From assembly GCA_016217545.1 (NCBI GenBank), contig JACRHT010000016.1, positions 310,001 through 374,000 on the forward strand: a DNA stretch of 64,000 nucleotides. The letters run 5' to 3'. The notes under the pieces were generated by a model. That model ran no database searches. It saw only the letters and a list, made by a program, of their open reading frames with translations, and had not been told where the DNA came from. The DNA comes from Opitutia bacterium. GTDB taxonomy: Bacteria; Verrucomicrobiota; Verrucomicrobiia; Opitutales; Opitutaceae. Positions 44,214 to 53,494 of the stretch are shown piece by piece. The position numbers were made by a program, and so were the translations under genes. The stretch's first letter is position 1; each line of letters starts with the position of its first letter.

Positions 44214-44551
44214 CCGCCGCAGACTTCCGACGTTTTGTCCTCGCCCTGCCGGGCACGATCGAAGGCGCGCATCGCGGCCACGCAGACTTCCGTCTCGGCG
44301 GCCGCGTCATCGCCTCGCTCGATTCGCCGGATGTCGGCTGGGCCATGGTGAAGCTCACGCCCGCCCAGCAATCCGAGGTGCTCGGCGCGTCCGCGAGCGG
44401 ATTTCGCCCGGCCAACGGCGCGTGGGGCGTCCAAGGCTACACCATTCTCTTCCTAGCCGACGCCAAGGCCGAGCCCGTGCGCGCGGCGCTCGCGCTAGCC
44501 GCCGCCAACGTCACCGCCAAAAAAAAGTCCCGCGCGCCGAAGCGCCGCTGA
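44210..44551 (+). CDS. MmcQ/YjbR-like (DUF419) protein
   Basis: 113 residues from a GTG start that overlaps the upstream stop in GTGA, so translation is coupled to the methyltransferase. The layout FRRFVLALPGTIEGAHRGHADFRLGGRVIASL, MVKLTPAQQSEVL, then FRPANGAWGVQGYTILFLA matches the MmcQ/YjbR family, a small CyaY-like fold with DNA-binding and quorum-related roles suggested for some members. It ends in a basic tail (KKKSRAPKRR). The gene converges with the metallophosphoesterase gene, with 7 nt between the two stops. Confidence 0.8.
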   Translation: MTAADFRRFVLALPGTIEGAHRGHADFRLGGRVIASLDSPDVGWAMVKLTPAQQSEVLGASASGFRPANGAWGVQGYTILFLADAKAEPVRAALALAAANVTAKKKSRAPKRR

Positions 44552-44558
44552 CGGCGTT

Positions 44559-45527
44559 TCACGCCCACGCGCAGGAGTGATAAGTGCGGTTCCATGAACC
44601 GTCCGACCCCAGGTCCAGCACCGCGAAGCCGGCGCCCGTCTGGTGAAACACCGGCTTGCCCCACCAATCGGCGCTGACCGCCCCGTTGCCGAGATAGTGG
44701 ACGCCGTCGTAGGCGACGTGGTCCTGCAGATGCAGATGCCCGCTGACGCAGAGCGTGACGCCGCCGCGTTTCCGCAACACCGCTTGCAGCACACTGCTGT
44801 CCGTGTGCATGAGCGCCGAGCTCACCACCCTCCCGCCGGAGGCCCGGCCCGGCGCGGGAAAATCGACCACTTTCTCAAGCACCTGTCCCCACTCGTGCAC
44901 GGCCGCCGACAGAATGGGAATGTGCGAGCAGACTACCAAGGGCTGCGCGGCCGGCGTGCGCGCCACTTCGCCGCGGAACCACTCGAGCTGCTCCGGATCG
45001 AGGTGCGCGCGATAGTAGGTCTTCTCGCCGTCGACCACCGGCCGCGTGCTGTCCAGCACGAGAAACCGCCAGCCACCCTGCTCGAACGCATACCACGGGC
45101 GCTCCAGCTGCAGCTCATCCATCGCGCGCAGTTGATAGCGGAGCCCGCCGCGTTCGCGCGTCTCGCCGATCCAGATGTCGTGATTGCCGAGGCAAGCGCG
45201 CACCGGGGCGCGCAACCGCGCCGCCGCGCCACGCCAGACGTTCCACAGCTGGTCGACGCGCGCCGCGTCGCGCACGGCCCACGAATCCATGATCACGTCA
45301 CCCGTGTGCAGGATGAAATCCGGCGCCGGATCGAGCGCCGAGAGTTCCGCAAGCAACTGCTCCAAGCCCGCCGCGCAGTTCGGGTTGGTCGTGACGTGGG
45401 TATCCGTGATGTGAGCCACGCGCAGCGCGCGCGGGCGGGAGGCGTTTTCCGCGGCAACAAGAAGCGGCGCGGCCGCAGCCGTGCCCGCCAGCGCGCCGAG
45501 GGTCCGAACGAAGTGGCGGCGATTCAT
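44559..45527 (-). CDS. Tat-exported metallophosphoesterase
   Basis: 322 residues. The N-terminus NRRHFVRTLGALAGTAAAAPLLVA is a twin-arginine signal. All calcineurin-type metal motifs are present: ITDTHV (DxH), ILHTGDVIMDS (GD), LGNHDIW (GNHD), CSHIPIL and SGHLHLQDH (GHxH). It should hydrolyse phosphomonoesters or phosphodiesters in the periplasm or outside the cell. The order of motifs resembles the 3',5'-cyclic nucleotide phosphodiesterase CpdA group. It is on the same strand as the rha-lut operon, 62 nt after lutC, so read-through is possible, but no functional tie is evident. Confidence 0.88.
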   Translation of the reverse strand: MNRRHFVRTLGALAGTAAAAPLLVAAENASRPRALRVAHITDTHVTTNPNCAAGLEQLLAELSALDPAPDFILHTGDVIMDSWAVRDAARVDQLWNVWRGAAARLRAPVRACLGNHDIWIGETRERGGLRYQLRAMDELQLERPWYAFEQGGWRFLVLDSTRPVVDGEKTYYRAHLDPEQLEWFRGEVARTPAAQPLVVCSHIPILSAAVHEWGQVLEKVVDFPAPGRASGGRVVSSALMHTDSSVLQAVLRKRGGVTLCVSGHLHLQDHVAYDGVHYLGNGAVSADWWGKPVFHQTGAGFAVLDLGSDGSWNRTYHSCAWA

Positions 45528-45589
45528 GCGGCCGGGATGGGACGCGAGAGTCCGCCCGACCGCAAGACTGCGCTTTTCGTGCGCCGGAA

Positions 45590-46201
45590 TCAGTCGACCA
45601 ACAGCACCGCCTGCACACCCGGACCGTGGACGCCTTCGATCAGGATGCCCTCGACGTCGGCGGTCTTCGAGGGACCGGTGACCCAGATGATGTTCGGATC
45701 AGCGGGCAGCGCCGCGAGCGCAGCCGGGATGTCCGGGAAAATATCCATGCGCTTCAGGACGACGATGTGCGCCCACGGCGCCAGTGCCGCAAGCCGCGAG
45801 CTCGTGTCGCCGTCGGTCAGCACCACCGTGCCGGTCTCCGCGATCGCCGCCGAGGCGCGTGTGATGCCGAACGCGTAATCGTCGACGCGCGTGCGGTCGA
45901 AAGTCGTCTCCACCTGCACGCCGGCGAGCGCGGCTCCGAGCAGCGGCAGCAGCGCCGGATCGCAGTAGCCACGCGTCCATTGGTTCTTCGCCAGCAAATC
46001 GGCCAGTTCCGCCGCCGATTGCAGCGGCGTGCCGTTCACGCCCTTGAGTCGCGCGCAGAAGGTCGCGGTGAGATCGCTGGCGCCCTGCATCTGGCGCATG
46101 CGCACGAGTTCGCGCTCCCAATCGGGCAGCGCCGCGCGTTGCGGCAACGGCGCAAGGGCCGCGCGGACGCGGCCGAGGATCGCTTCGCGGTCGTTGCTCA
46201 T
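45590..46201 (-). CDS. lutC: lactate utilisation protein C
   Basis: 203 residues from the ATG at 46201, which overlaps the lutB stop in ATGA. It begins MSNDREAILGRVRAAL and has the LUD domain core (DDYAFGITRASAAIAETGTV, LTDGDTSSRLAALAPWAHIVV, then NIIWVTGPSKTADVEGILIEG and GVHGPGVQAVLLVD). LutC is the third subunit of the LutABC L-lactate oxidase, which passes electrons from L-lactate to an acceptor and gives pyruvate. At about 200 residues it is shorter than the Bacillus protein (about 240). It is last in the operon that starts with rhaA. Confidence 0.93.
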   Translation of the reverse strand: MSNDREAILGRVRAALAPLPQRAALPDWERELVRMRQMQGASDLTATFCARLKGVNGTPLQSAAELADLLAKNQWTRGYCDPALLPLLGAALAGVQVETTFDRTRVDDYAFGITRASAAIAETGTVVLTDGDTSSRLAALAPWAHIVVLKRMDIFPDIPAALAALPADPNIIWVTGPSKTADVEGILIEGVHGPGVQAVLLVD

Positions 46202-47592
46202 GACTTCCTCCGTTGCTTCATCCACTTCCTGAACTCGCCGCCGCGCCACGCGGGCAGCGCGCGCTTCTCCTCCCACGCACGGAGCGCGGGCACGGGAATC
46301 AGTTTCGTCGGGAGATAGTTCAGCGCCTTGCCGCCGAACAGCGCGGCCTTCCACGCCGTCGGCTGCGACGCCATGAGCGCCCACGCACCCATCGGCGGCG
46401 TGCCGACCGAAGCGAGCGGCGCGCCCTCGCGCTTGCCCTTCTCGCGCAAGCGCAGGAGCAGATCGGGAATCGGGATGTTCACGGGGCAAACCTCGTTGCA
46501 CGCGCCGCAGAGCGACGAGGCTTTCGGCAAATCCGCCAGCTCCGGAAACTTCTTCCCGGCGAGCAGCGGCGAGAGCACCGCACCGACCGGGCCGGGATAA
46601 ACGCTGCGGTAGGCGTGGCCGCTCGCCTGCCGGTAGACGGGGCAGACGTTCAGGCAAGCGCCGCAGCGGATGCAGCGCAGGATCTCGCGGCAATCGGAGG
46701 CGAGCACCTCGGTGCGTCCGTTGTCGACGAAGATGACGTGCATCTCCTCCGGCCCGTCGGGCTGCGTCGCGCCCTTCGGCCCCGAGATGAACTCGGTGTA
46801 GACCGTCAGTTGCTGCGCGGTCGCGGAGCGCGCGAGGAGGTTGAGCAGCACGCCGAGATCGCGGTCGCGCGGAACAAGCTTCTCGATGCCGACGAGCGCA
46901 ATGTGGACTTTCGGCGCGGCGAGGCTGAAGCGCGAGTTGCCCTCGTTCGTCACGAGCACGATGCGCCCGCTCTCGACGGAGACGAAGTTGGCGCCGGTCA
47001 GGCCGACGTCGGCTTCGAGGTATTTGTGGCGGAGAAACTGCCGCGCGCGACGCGTGATCGTCTCGGGATCGTCATTGTAGGCGCCGAGGCCCTCGCGCTC
47101 GAAGCTCGTCGCGATCTCGCGGCGGTTCTTGTGAATGATCGGCCGGACGATGTGGCTCGGGTGGTCCTTGTCGATTTGGACGATGAATTCGCCGAGGTCG
47201 GTCTCGAGCGCCTCGATGCCGTGCTTCTCGAGGTAGTGTGCGAGCTCGATCTCCTCGGAGACCATCGTCTTCGCCTTCACCATTTTTTTGGCGCCGTGCG
47301 CCTGCATGATGCGCAGCACCGCTTCGCAGGCCGCCTCGCCGGTCGACGCCCAGTGGACCTGCGCGCCGTTGGCCTTCAACTTCGCTTCGACGGCGGGCAG
47401 CAGCGTGTCGAGGTTCTCGATGACGTGCTGCTTGATCTCGCCCGCGCGCTGGCGCAGTAGGTCGGGATCGTTGAATTGGTCGAAGAGCAGCTTGGTGCGC
47501 TTCTCGTGCGTCGCCTTCGTGCTCTGGTAAACCGAGACGCGCTTGTCGGCGGGCAGCGTCGCGGCGGCTTGGTCGATGAGTTGCTTGGCCAT
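46198..47592 (-). CDS. lutB: iron-sulfur lactate utilisation protein B
   Basis: 464 residues from the ATG at 47592 (the same frame is open far upstream through lutA, which is a composition artefact). A LUD domain fills the first ~280 residues (GLTGANFVSVESGRIVLV, TNEGNSR). Two ferredoxin-like clusters follow: C307, C310, C313, C317 in CIRCGACLNVCP and C362, C365, C369 in CGACNEVCP. With LutA and LutC it forms the L-lactate oxidation complex. The start is 2 nt from the lutA stop and the end overlaps lutC, as expected for subunits made in fixed ratio. Confidence 0.95.
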   Translation of the reverse strand: MAKQLIDQAAATLPADKRVSVYQSTKATHEKRTKLLFDQFNDPDLLRQRAGEIKQHVIENLDTLLPAVEAKLKANGAQVHWASTGEAACEAVLRIMQAHGAKKMVKAKTMVSEEIELAHYLEKHGIEALETDLGEFIVQIDKDHPSHIVRPIIHKNRREIATSFEREGLGAYNDDPETITRRARQFLRHKYLEADVGLTGANFVSVESGRIVLVTNEGNSRFSLAAPKVHIALVGIEKLVPRDRDLGVLLNLLARSATAQQLTVYTEFISGPKGATQPDGPEEMHVIFVDNGRTEVLASDCREILRCIRCGACLNVCPVYRQASGHAYRSVYPGPVGAVLSPLLAGKKFPELADLPKASSLCGACNEVCPVNIPIPDLLLRLREKGKREGAPLASVGTPPMGAWALMASQPTAWKAALFGGKALNYLPTKLIPVPALRAWEEKRALPAWRGGEFRKWMKQRRKS

Positions 47593-47594
47593 GG

Positions 47595-48377
47595 TCAGCG
47601 CAAGAGCCCTCCGTTGCGGAGCGCATCCCGCATCACCTGCGCGATGTGCTGGGTTTTGATCGGCTGGCCGGCCTTCTGCGCGAGGCCGCCCATGTGCATG
47701 AGGCAGCTCATGTCGCCCGAGACGAGCACATCGGGCTGCGCGGCGCGGATGTGGTCGAGCTTGAGCGTGCCCATGCTCGAGGAGACGTGCGGGAACGCCA
47801 CCGAGAACGTGCCGCCGAAGCCGCAGCATTGCTCCTGCTCGCCGAAGGGAACGACCTTCGCGCCCGCGATCGAGTTGAGCAGCGCGAGCGAGGCGGCTTC
47901 GCTGCCCGTGCCGCGATTGTGGCAATTGCGGTGAAACGCGATCGTCGCGTCGTAGCGGCCGGGCCAGGTCTTCACGCCGAGGGCATTCACGACGAAATCG
48001 GCGAACTCCCACGTGCGTGCGGCGAGCGCTTTCACTTCGGGCAAGTCGGACTCCTTCTCGAACTCCAGCAACGCGCCATGCCGCAGCATCGCCGCGCACG
48101 AGCCGGACGGCAGCAGCACCGGCGCGGTGCCGGCGAAGGTGCGCAGCGTGTGCCGCACGACCTTGCGCGAGGCCGGCCAGTCGCCGCCATTGAACGCCGG
48201 TTGTCCGCAGCAGGTCTGGCCTTCGGGAAACTCGACCTCGACCCCGAGATGCTCGAGGACTTCCACCGTGGCGCGCGCGACGTCGTCGTAGAACGCGTCG
48301 CACAGGCACGTCGCCATCAGCTGGATTTTCGGCCGCTCACCGGGCGCGAAAGGCGAAGGACGGACGGGAGCATGCAT
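47595..48377 (-). CDS. lutA: lactate utilisation protein A
   Basis: 260 residues. It contains two CCG-type cysteine-rich domains, EGQTCCGQPAFNGGD near residue 55 and EQEQCCGFGGTFSV near residue 190, plus the partner cysteines in MATCLCDAFYDD, GSCAAMLRH and AFHRNCHNRGT. These ligate the non-cubane iron-sulfur cluster in the heterodisulfide-reductase/GlcF-like group. LutA is the presumed electron-transfer or catalytic subunit of LutABC. The start codon shares one base with the rhaB stop. This links lactate oxidation directly to rhamnose breakdown. Confidence 0.94.
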   Translation of the reverse strand: MHAPVRPSPFAPGERPKIQLMATCLCDAFYDDVARATVEVLEHLGVEVEFPEGQTCCGQPAFNGGDWPASRKVVRHTLRTFAGTAPVLLPSGSCAAMLRHGALLEFEKESDLPEVKALAARTWEFADFVVNALGVKTWPGRYDATIAFHRNCHNRGTGSEAASLALLNSIAGAKVVPFGEQEQCCGFGGTFSVAFPHVSSSMGTLKLDHIRAAQPDVLVSGDMSCLMHMGGLAQKAGQPIKTQHIAQVMRDALRNGGLLR

Positions 48378-49795
48378 CAGGATCGCGGAGTGTAGATGGT
48401 CGCTTTGAGTTGGCGAGCCAGGTGGGCACGGAAGGCGTGGATATCACGCACGACGCCGAGTCCGATTAGCTGGTTCGCCAGATTGCCGACGGCGGTGCCT
48501 TCGAGCGAATACGACACGACGGGCAGGCCGGCAGCATCGGCGGTCGCCTGGCAAAGCAGCCGGTTCTTCGAACCGCCGCCGACGATGAGGATGCGACGGA
48601 ATTTGCGGCCGGACAACCGCTCGAAACTCCGCACGGCGTCGGCGTGGCCGCGCCCGAGCGAGTCGCAGATGAGACGAACGTAGCCGGCGAGGTCGCGCGG
48701 CGGGCGCGCGCCGTTCTTCTTCAATTGCGCGTCGATCGCGGCGCGCATGTCAGGCGGGTTGAAGAGCGAGGCGTCGGTCACGTCGATGAGCTGCGCCGGC
48801 GCGGGCGCCTTTTCGGCGAGCGCGATGAGCTTCTTCCACTGCGCGGCGTTGGCCGGATGCGCGGAGAATGCCGGCAGCGTTTTCTCGAGCAGCCACAAAC
48901 CGAGACAGGAACACAGCGGCCGGTAACGGCCGTCGCCCATGCGCTCGTTCGAAATGCGCGCGGCGCGCGCCGCTTCACCGAGCACCGGCGTGTCGCTTTC
49001 GAAGCCGAGCAGCGACCACGTGCCGGAACTCAGGTAGAGATCGGAGCCGTCGGGCGCCGCCGGCATCGCGGCGAAGGCGCAGGCCGTGTCGTGCCCGGGC
49101 ACCAGCACCGTCTGGACGCCGGCGAGTTCGGGAATGTCGCGCACCGGACCGAGTTTCTGCGCGGCGAGCGCAGGTTGGCTGAACCAGTGGCGCGGGATGC
49201 CGAAGTATTTCATCGCGGCCGCCGACCACTCCGTGCTCTTCACGTCCAAAAACTGCGAGTGGCTGCAGATGGAGATCTCGTTCTCCATGCGCCCCGAGAG
49301 CAGGAAATTGAAATAATCCGCGATGAACAGGCAACGCGCCGCGGTGCGCGAGATGCCCGGACACGCGGCGAGCGTCTCCTGCAATTGGAGGCTGGTGTTG
49401 AAGACGTGACTGGGCAGGCCGGTCAGCGCGTAGATGCGGGGATAGCCGGTCTGCTCGAACTTCTTCGCGGGTTCCAGCGTGCGCCGGTCGCGGTAGGCGT
49501 GCACCGGATAAACGGGACGGCCCGACGCGTTCACCAACACGTGATCGACGCCCCACGCATCGCAGCCGACCGAGGCTAGCTTCGGGAATTGCGCCTTCGC
49601 CTTCAGCAGGCCGGCGCGGGCTTCGCTCCAGAGATACGGCAGATCCCAGTAGTCGTTCGCGCCGAGCGAGCGGAACTGGTTCGGGAACCGATGGACCTCG
49701 GTGAGTTCGAGCCGGCCCCTCGTCCAAGTGCCGACAATCACGCGGCCGCTCGTGGCCCCCAAATCGATCGCGGCACAATGGACGGTTGCTTTCAT
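48377..49795 (-). CDS. rhaB: rhamnulokinase
   Basis: 472 residues of the FGGY sugar-kinase family (E. coli RhaB is about 490). The N-terminal phosphate loop is AAIDLGATSGRVIVG, with GCDAWGVDHVLV and the sugar-site segment DYFNFLLSGRMENEISI after it. The second domain has PGHDTACAFAAMPA, LSSGTWSLLGFE and the ATP-site loop IVGGGSKNRLLCQATADAAG. It phosphorylates L-rhamnulose to L-rhamnulose 1-phosphate in the cytoplasm. It starts 4 nt after the stop of the aldolase fusion, and its stop shares one base with the lutA start. Confidence 0.95.
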   Translation of the reverse strand: MKATVHCAAIDLGATSGRVIVGTWTRGRLELTEVHRFPNQFRSLGANDYWDLPYLWSEARAGLLKAKAQFPKLASVGCDAWGVDHVLVNASGRPVYPVHAYRDRRTLEPAKKFEQTGYPRIYALTGLPSHVFNTSLQLQETLAACPGISRTAARCLFIADYFNFLLSGRMENEISICSHSQFLDVKSTEWSAAAMKYFGIPRHWFSQPALAAQKLGPVRDIPELAGVQTVLVPGHDTACAFAAMPAAPDGSDLYLSSGTWSLLGFESDTPVLGEAARAARISNERMGDGRYRPLCSCLGLWLLEKTLPAFSAHPANAAQWKKLIALAEKAPAPAQLIDVTDASLFNPPDMRAAIDAQLKKNGARPPRDLAGYVRLICDSLGRGHADAVRSFERLSGRKFRRILIVGGGSKNRLLCQATADAAGLPVVSYSLEGTAVGNLANQLIGLGVVRDIHAFRAHLARQLKATIYTPRS

Positions 49796-49799
49796 AGAA

Positions 49800-51992
49800 T
49801 CATCGCAGGAAGGCCTCGTGCAGGCCGCCGTCGACCGTGATCACCTGGCCGGTGGTCTTGCTCAGGCGCTGGGACACGAGGAGGAAATACGCTTCGGCTT
49901 GGTCGGCGGGCGTGATCGGCGCCTTCGTCAGCGTGCGGTCGGCGTAGAACTGCGCCAGTTTCTTCACGAGCGACTCGGTCGCCTCGTCGTCGGCGTAGGG
50001 AATGTTGTATTTCGCGAGCGAGCCGATGACGCGGTCGCGCGGGAACATCGCGGAGCCCTGCACGACCGTCGCGGGCGCGACGCCGTTCACCCGCACGAGC
50101 GGCGCGAGTTCGATCGCGAGTTCGCGCACGAGGTGGTTCGCGGCGGCCTTCGACGTGTCGTAGGCGACGGAGCCTTTTTTCGCGACGACGGCGTTGGCCG
50201 AGGTCGTGAGCACGAGGTTGCCGCGCAGGCCCTGCTCTTTCCAAGTCTTGGCCGCCTCGTCGCCGACGACGTAGCTGCCGGTGACGTTGATGGCGAAGGT
50301 GAGCGCCCACTTGTCGTCGGGAATGTGGCCCGAGGTGTCGCTCGGCACGAAGATGCCCGCGGTGACGCAGATGGAATCGAAGCCGCCATAGGCGAGCGCG
50401 ACGTTGTCGAGCATCGTGCGGACGGACGCGCGATCGGTGATGTTCGCCGCGAGCCCGACGGCCGGGCCGCAATTGGAAACACCCGTGCCGGCGACGCCGA
50501 TGCCGACGCCGTATTTCGACTCGATCTCCTTCGCGGTCGCCTGCGCGGCGGTCTCGTTAAGATCGACGGCGACGATGTGCGCGCCTTCCTTCACGAGGCG
50601 GTGCGCAGTTTCCTTGCCGATGCCGGAGCCGGCGCCGATCACGACGACGACTTGGCGCGCGAGTTCCTTCTCGGCGGGCATGCGCTTGAGCTTCGCTTCC
50701 TCGAGGAGCCAATACTCGATGTCGAACGCCTCCTGCTGCGGGAGCGCGATATATTTGTCGATCGCCTCCGCGCCGCGCATGACTTCGACGGCGCAGTTGT
50801 AGAATTCGGCGGTGACGCGCGACTCGGACTTGTCCTTGCCCCACGCGACCATGCCGAGGCCAGGGATCAGCACGACGGTCGGATTCGGGTCGCGCATCGC
50901 GGGCGAGTTGGCGTGTTTGCAGGCCGCGTAGTAAGCCGCGTAGTCCTTGCGGTAGGCTTCGAGGCCGTGTGCGAGTTTCGACTTCAGCTCGGCGACGGTT
51001 TCCTGCTGCGGATTCCAGTCGACGTAGAGCGGCTTGATTTTGGTGCGAAGGAAGTGGTCCGGGCACGACGTGCCGAGTTCGGCGAGACGCGCGGCATCCT
51101 TGGAATTCACGAAGCGCAGGATCTTCGCGTCGTCCTGCACGGTGCCGATGAAACGCTTCTCCTTGGAAACCTGGCCGCGGAGCCACGGCAGGATCGCGGC
51201 GAACGTCGCGCGGCGCTTCGTGTCGTCGAGCGTGGTGTATTTTTGTCCGCCGAAGGCCGCGGCGTCGCCGCCCTTGGCCGCGTAGGCTTTCTCGATGTAG
51301 GCGGAGGCTTCCTCAATGAAGGCCAGCGTGTCGGTGTAGCACTGCTTGTCGTCGTCGGCCCACGAGATGAAGCCGTGCTGGCCCATCATGATGGCGCGAA
51401 TGTTCGGCTGCTCGCGCGCGATTTTCTGCATCGCGAGGCCGAGTTCGAAGCCCGGGCGCATCCACGGCACGTAGGCCATGCGGCCGCCGAAGATTTCCTT
51501 GGTCAGCTTTTCGCAATTCGCCGACGCCGCGATCGCGATGATCGCGTTCGGGTGCATGTGATCGACGTTCTTGCCGGGCAGGAAGGAGTGCAGCGGCGTG
51601 TCGATCGAGGACGCGCGCGGGTTCAGGTTGAACGTCGCGTGCGTATACATGCCCACCATGTCGTCCTCGGCGGGCGACTTCAGGCCCTTGTCCGCGCGGG
51701 CGGCGTAGAGCGATTGGAGGCCGACGAGCTTGCTCTGGTAGAGCGACGAGAAGTTCTCGCGCGTGCTCGTGCGGAGGTCGCCGCCGGAGCCTTTGACCCA
51801 GAGAACCTCCGTCGGCTGGCCGGTCAGCGGGTCCTTTTCGGTGAGCTTCGAGGACGTGTTGCCGCCGCCGGTGTTGGTGATGCGTTGATCGCTGCCGAGG
51901 AGATTGGAGCGATAAACGAGGCGGGCGACGGGATCGAGGGACGCCGCTTTGGCGTCGTCCCACAGATAGTTGACGAATTGGTAGGAAGGCAT
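49800..51992 (-). CDS. rhaEW: bifunctional rhamnulose-1-phosphate aldolase / short-chain dehydrogenase
   Basis: 730 residues in two domains. Residues 1 to about 440 are a class II aldolase domain (NTGGGNTSSKL, WVKGSGGDL, and probable zinc ligands in VDHMHPNA at H145 and H147 and in GQHG at H206). Residues 450-730 are an SDR domain with the dinucleotide loop GAGSGIG at 453-459, S598, Y611 and K615 (YDTSK). This is the RhaEW-type fusion known from Bacillus: the aldolase gives dihydroxyacetone phosphate and L-lactaldehyde, and the SDR part oxidises lactaldehyde to L-lactate. All catalytic residues are present. It lies between rhaA (31-nt gap) and rhaB (4-nt gap). Confidence 0.93.
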   Translation of the reverse strand: MPSYQFVNYLWDDAKAASLDPVARLVYRSNLLGSDQRITNTGGGNTSSKLTEKDPLTGQPTEVLWVKGSGGDLRTSTRENFSSLYQSKLVGLQSLYAARADKGLKSPAEDDMVGMYTHATFNLNPRASSIDTPLHSFLPGKNVDHMHPNAIIAIAASANCEKLTKEIFGGRMAYVPWMRPGFELGLAMQKIAREQPNIRAIMMGQHGFISWADDDKQCYTDTLAFIEEASAYIEKAYAAKGGDAAAFGGQKYTTLDDTKRRATFAAILPWLRGQVSKEKRFIGTVQDDAKILRFVNSKDAARLAELGTSCPDHFLRTKIKPLYVDWNPQQETVAELKSKLAHGLEAYRKDYAAYYAACKHANSPAMRDPNPTVVLIPGLGMVAWGKDKSESRVTAEFYNCAVEVMRGAEAIDKYIALPQQEAFDIEYWLLEEAKLKRMPAEKELARQVVVVIGAGSGIGKETAHRLVKEGAHIVAVDLNETAAQATAKEIESKYGVGIGVAGTGVSNCGPAVGLAANITDRASVRTMLDNVALAYGGFDSICVTAGIFVPSDTSGHIPDDKWALTFAINVTGSYVVGDEAAKTWKEQGLRGNLVLTTSANAVVAKKGSVAYDTSKAAANHLVRELAIELAPLVRVNGVAPATVVQGSAMFPRDRVIGSLAKYNIPYADDEATESLVKKLAQFYADRTLTKAPITPADQAEAYFLLVSQRLSKTTGQVITVDGGLHEAFLR

Positions 51993-52023
51993 CGTGGAAT
52001 GCGTTGCGTGGAGAGAAAGCGAA

Positions 52024-53280
52024 TCAGCGGCGCTGCGCGAGCACTTCGCGCTCGTAGCGTGTCACCGCCGGGAGCCACTGGCGGTCGCCGGGCACATTGG
52101 CGCGGCGGCAGTGCTCCTCCCAGATGGCGCCGAGCGGGAGCGTCTTGAGCTCCTCCAGCAGCGCGAGGCGGCCCGTGTGGTCGCCGGCCGCTTCGAGATC
52201 GCGGAGGCGCTGCGACGGCTCGAGCAATGCGGAGAGCAGGCACTTCTGGGCGTTGCGCGTGCCGATGACCCAGGCCGCAACGCGGTTGATGCTCGCGTCG
52301 AAGTAGTCGAGGCCGATGGCCGTGCGCGGGAGAAAGCCGCCGCGAACGAGTTCCTCGAACAGCGCCTTGGTGACGTCGTCGAAGAGCACCACGTGATCGC
52401 TGTCCCAACGGACGCCGCGACTCACGTGCAGCAGCAGGCCGGGGGCAAATTGCAGCACAGCGGAAATCTTGTCCGCGACCGACTCCGTCGGGTGGAAGTG
52501 CCCCATGTCGAGGCAGAGCATCTTTTTCCGGGTGACGGCGTAGCCCAGGTAGAATTCGTGCGAGCCGACGACGTAGCTCTCGGAGCCGATGCCAAAGAGC
52601 TTCGACTCGACCGCGTCGCGGTGAACGCGTTCATCGATTTGCTCCTTGAACACGGCGTCGAGCGACTGCTCGAGGCGCTCGCGCGGGCCCTTGCGGTCGG
52701 CGGGCAGGTCCTTGTGGCCGTCGGGAATCCAGACGTTCGTCACCGTCGGCGTGCCGAGCGCCTGTCCCATCGCCGCGCCGATGCGGCGGCACGCGATGGC
52801 GTGCTCGATCCAAAACTGGCGGATGGCGGGCTCCCGATGCGAGAGCGTGAAACCGTCGTTGGCGAGCGGATGCGAGAAGCACGTCGGGTTAAAGTCGAGG
52901 CCCATGCCGCGCTGCTTCGCCCAGTCGATCCAGCTCTGGAAATGCTCCACGCCGATCGCGTTGCGATCGACCTTCTTGCCGCCGAAGTCGCCGTAGATCG
53001 CGTGCAGGTTCAGGCGGTGCTTGCCCGGGATGAGCGCGAGCGCGGCGTCGAGGTCGCTGCGCAGTTCGGCGAGCGTGCGCGCCTTGCCGGGATAGTTGCC
53101 CGTCGCCTGGATGCCGCCGCCTTCGAGCGTGGCGCCGGCGCGCTCGAAGCCACCGACGTCGTCGCCTTGCCAGCAGTGCAGCGAGATCGGCGTGCGCGCG
53201 AGCGTGGCCAGCGCGGCCTCGGTATCGACGCCGAGCGCGGCGTAGGTTTCACGGGCGGAATCGTAGAGCGAGGCAGTCAT
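52024..53280 (-). CDS. rhaA: L-rhamnose isomerase
   Basis: 418 residues, the same length class as E. coli RhaA (419). The start at 53280 ([20 protein letters not shown]) is preferred over an upstream in-frame GTG at 53355, because the predicted transcript starts near 53332. Family blocks are [16 protein letters not shown], then [51 protein letters not shown] and [20 protein letters not shown]; they include the metal and sugar ligands. It converts L-rhamnose to L-rhamnulose in the cytoplasm. First gene of a six-gene operon; its promoter has the shared operator described at 53339-53401. Confidence 0.95.
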   Translation of the reverse strand: MTASLYDSARETYAALGVDTEAALATLARTPISLHCWQGDDVGGFERAGATLEGGGIQATGNYPGKARTLAELRSDLDAALALIPGKHRLNLHAIYGDFGGKKVDRNAIGVEHFQSWIDWAKQRGMGLDFNPTCFSHPLANDGFTLSHREPAIRQFWIEHAIACRRIGAAMGQALGTPTVTNVWIPDGHKDLPADRKGPRERLEQSLDAVFKEQIDERVHRDAVESKLFGIGSESYVVGSHEFYLGYAVTRKKMLCLDMGHFHPTESVADKISAVLQFAPGLLLHVSRGVRWDSDHVVLFDDVTKALFEELVRGGFLPRTAIGLDYFDASINRVAAWVIGTRNAQKCLLSALLEPSQRLRDLEAAGDHTGRLALLEELKTLPLGAIWEEHCRRANVPGDRQWLPAVTRYEREVLAQRR

Positions 53281-53338
53281 GGAGGATGCAGCATTTGCCG
53301 CGGAGCGGCGGGGTGGACGGAAAGCAGCGTAGCCCGTC

Positions 53339-53401
53339 AGTCTACAGTGGAGCACAGCGGCCGGGAATCCGCGCGATGATCTTTGGAATACAGAAATTGC
53401 C
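53339..53401 (-). promoter_or_regulatory. rhaA promoter with shared 25-bp operator (site a)
   Basis: Read on the - strand, a 25-bp site (53401 to 53377) begins GGCAATTT and ends CCAAAGATCA. It is followed after 9 nt by a -35-like TTCCCG (53367-53362), a 17-nt spacer and a -10-like TAGACT (53344-53339). Predicted start of transcription is near 53332, which leaves a leader of about 50 nt before rhaA. The site recurs upstream of the GH2 gene and in front of the lactonase gene with the same 32-nt distance to the -10. On the + strand a weak TTGGAA-N18-CATATT (53383-53412) overlaps the site and could serve the divergent esterase gene. Confidence 0.72.
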
Positions 53402-53494
53402 TAGGACATATTCGTCCGGTTTCGAGTCGCCAAGCGCCGCGTCGTCCGTTGAATCCGGCTTGGTCGCTCCTCCCCCGCGGCGGCCGCGCCTCCC

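Noticed and set aside
44553-44565. Hairpin between the convergent MmcQ-like and metallophosphoesterase genes
   Set aside because: A 5-bp stem without a T-tract is expected by chance at this base composition.
47592-48309. Upstream extension of the lutB frame through lutA
   Set aside because: The extra part is an arginine-rich shadow of lutA. The ATG at 47592 gives a normal LutB N-terminus 2 nt after the lutA stop.
49701-52148. An 815-codon + strand frame opposite the aldolase-dehydrogenase gene
   Set aside because: The - strand encodes a full, catalytically complete RhaEW-type protein. The + translation has no recognisable motif.
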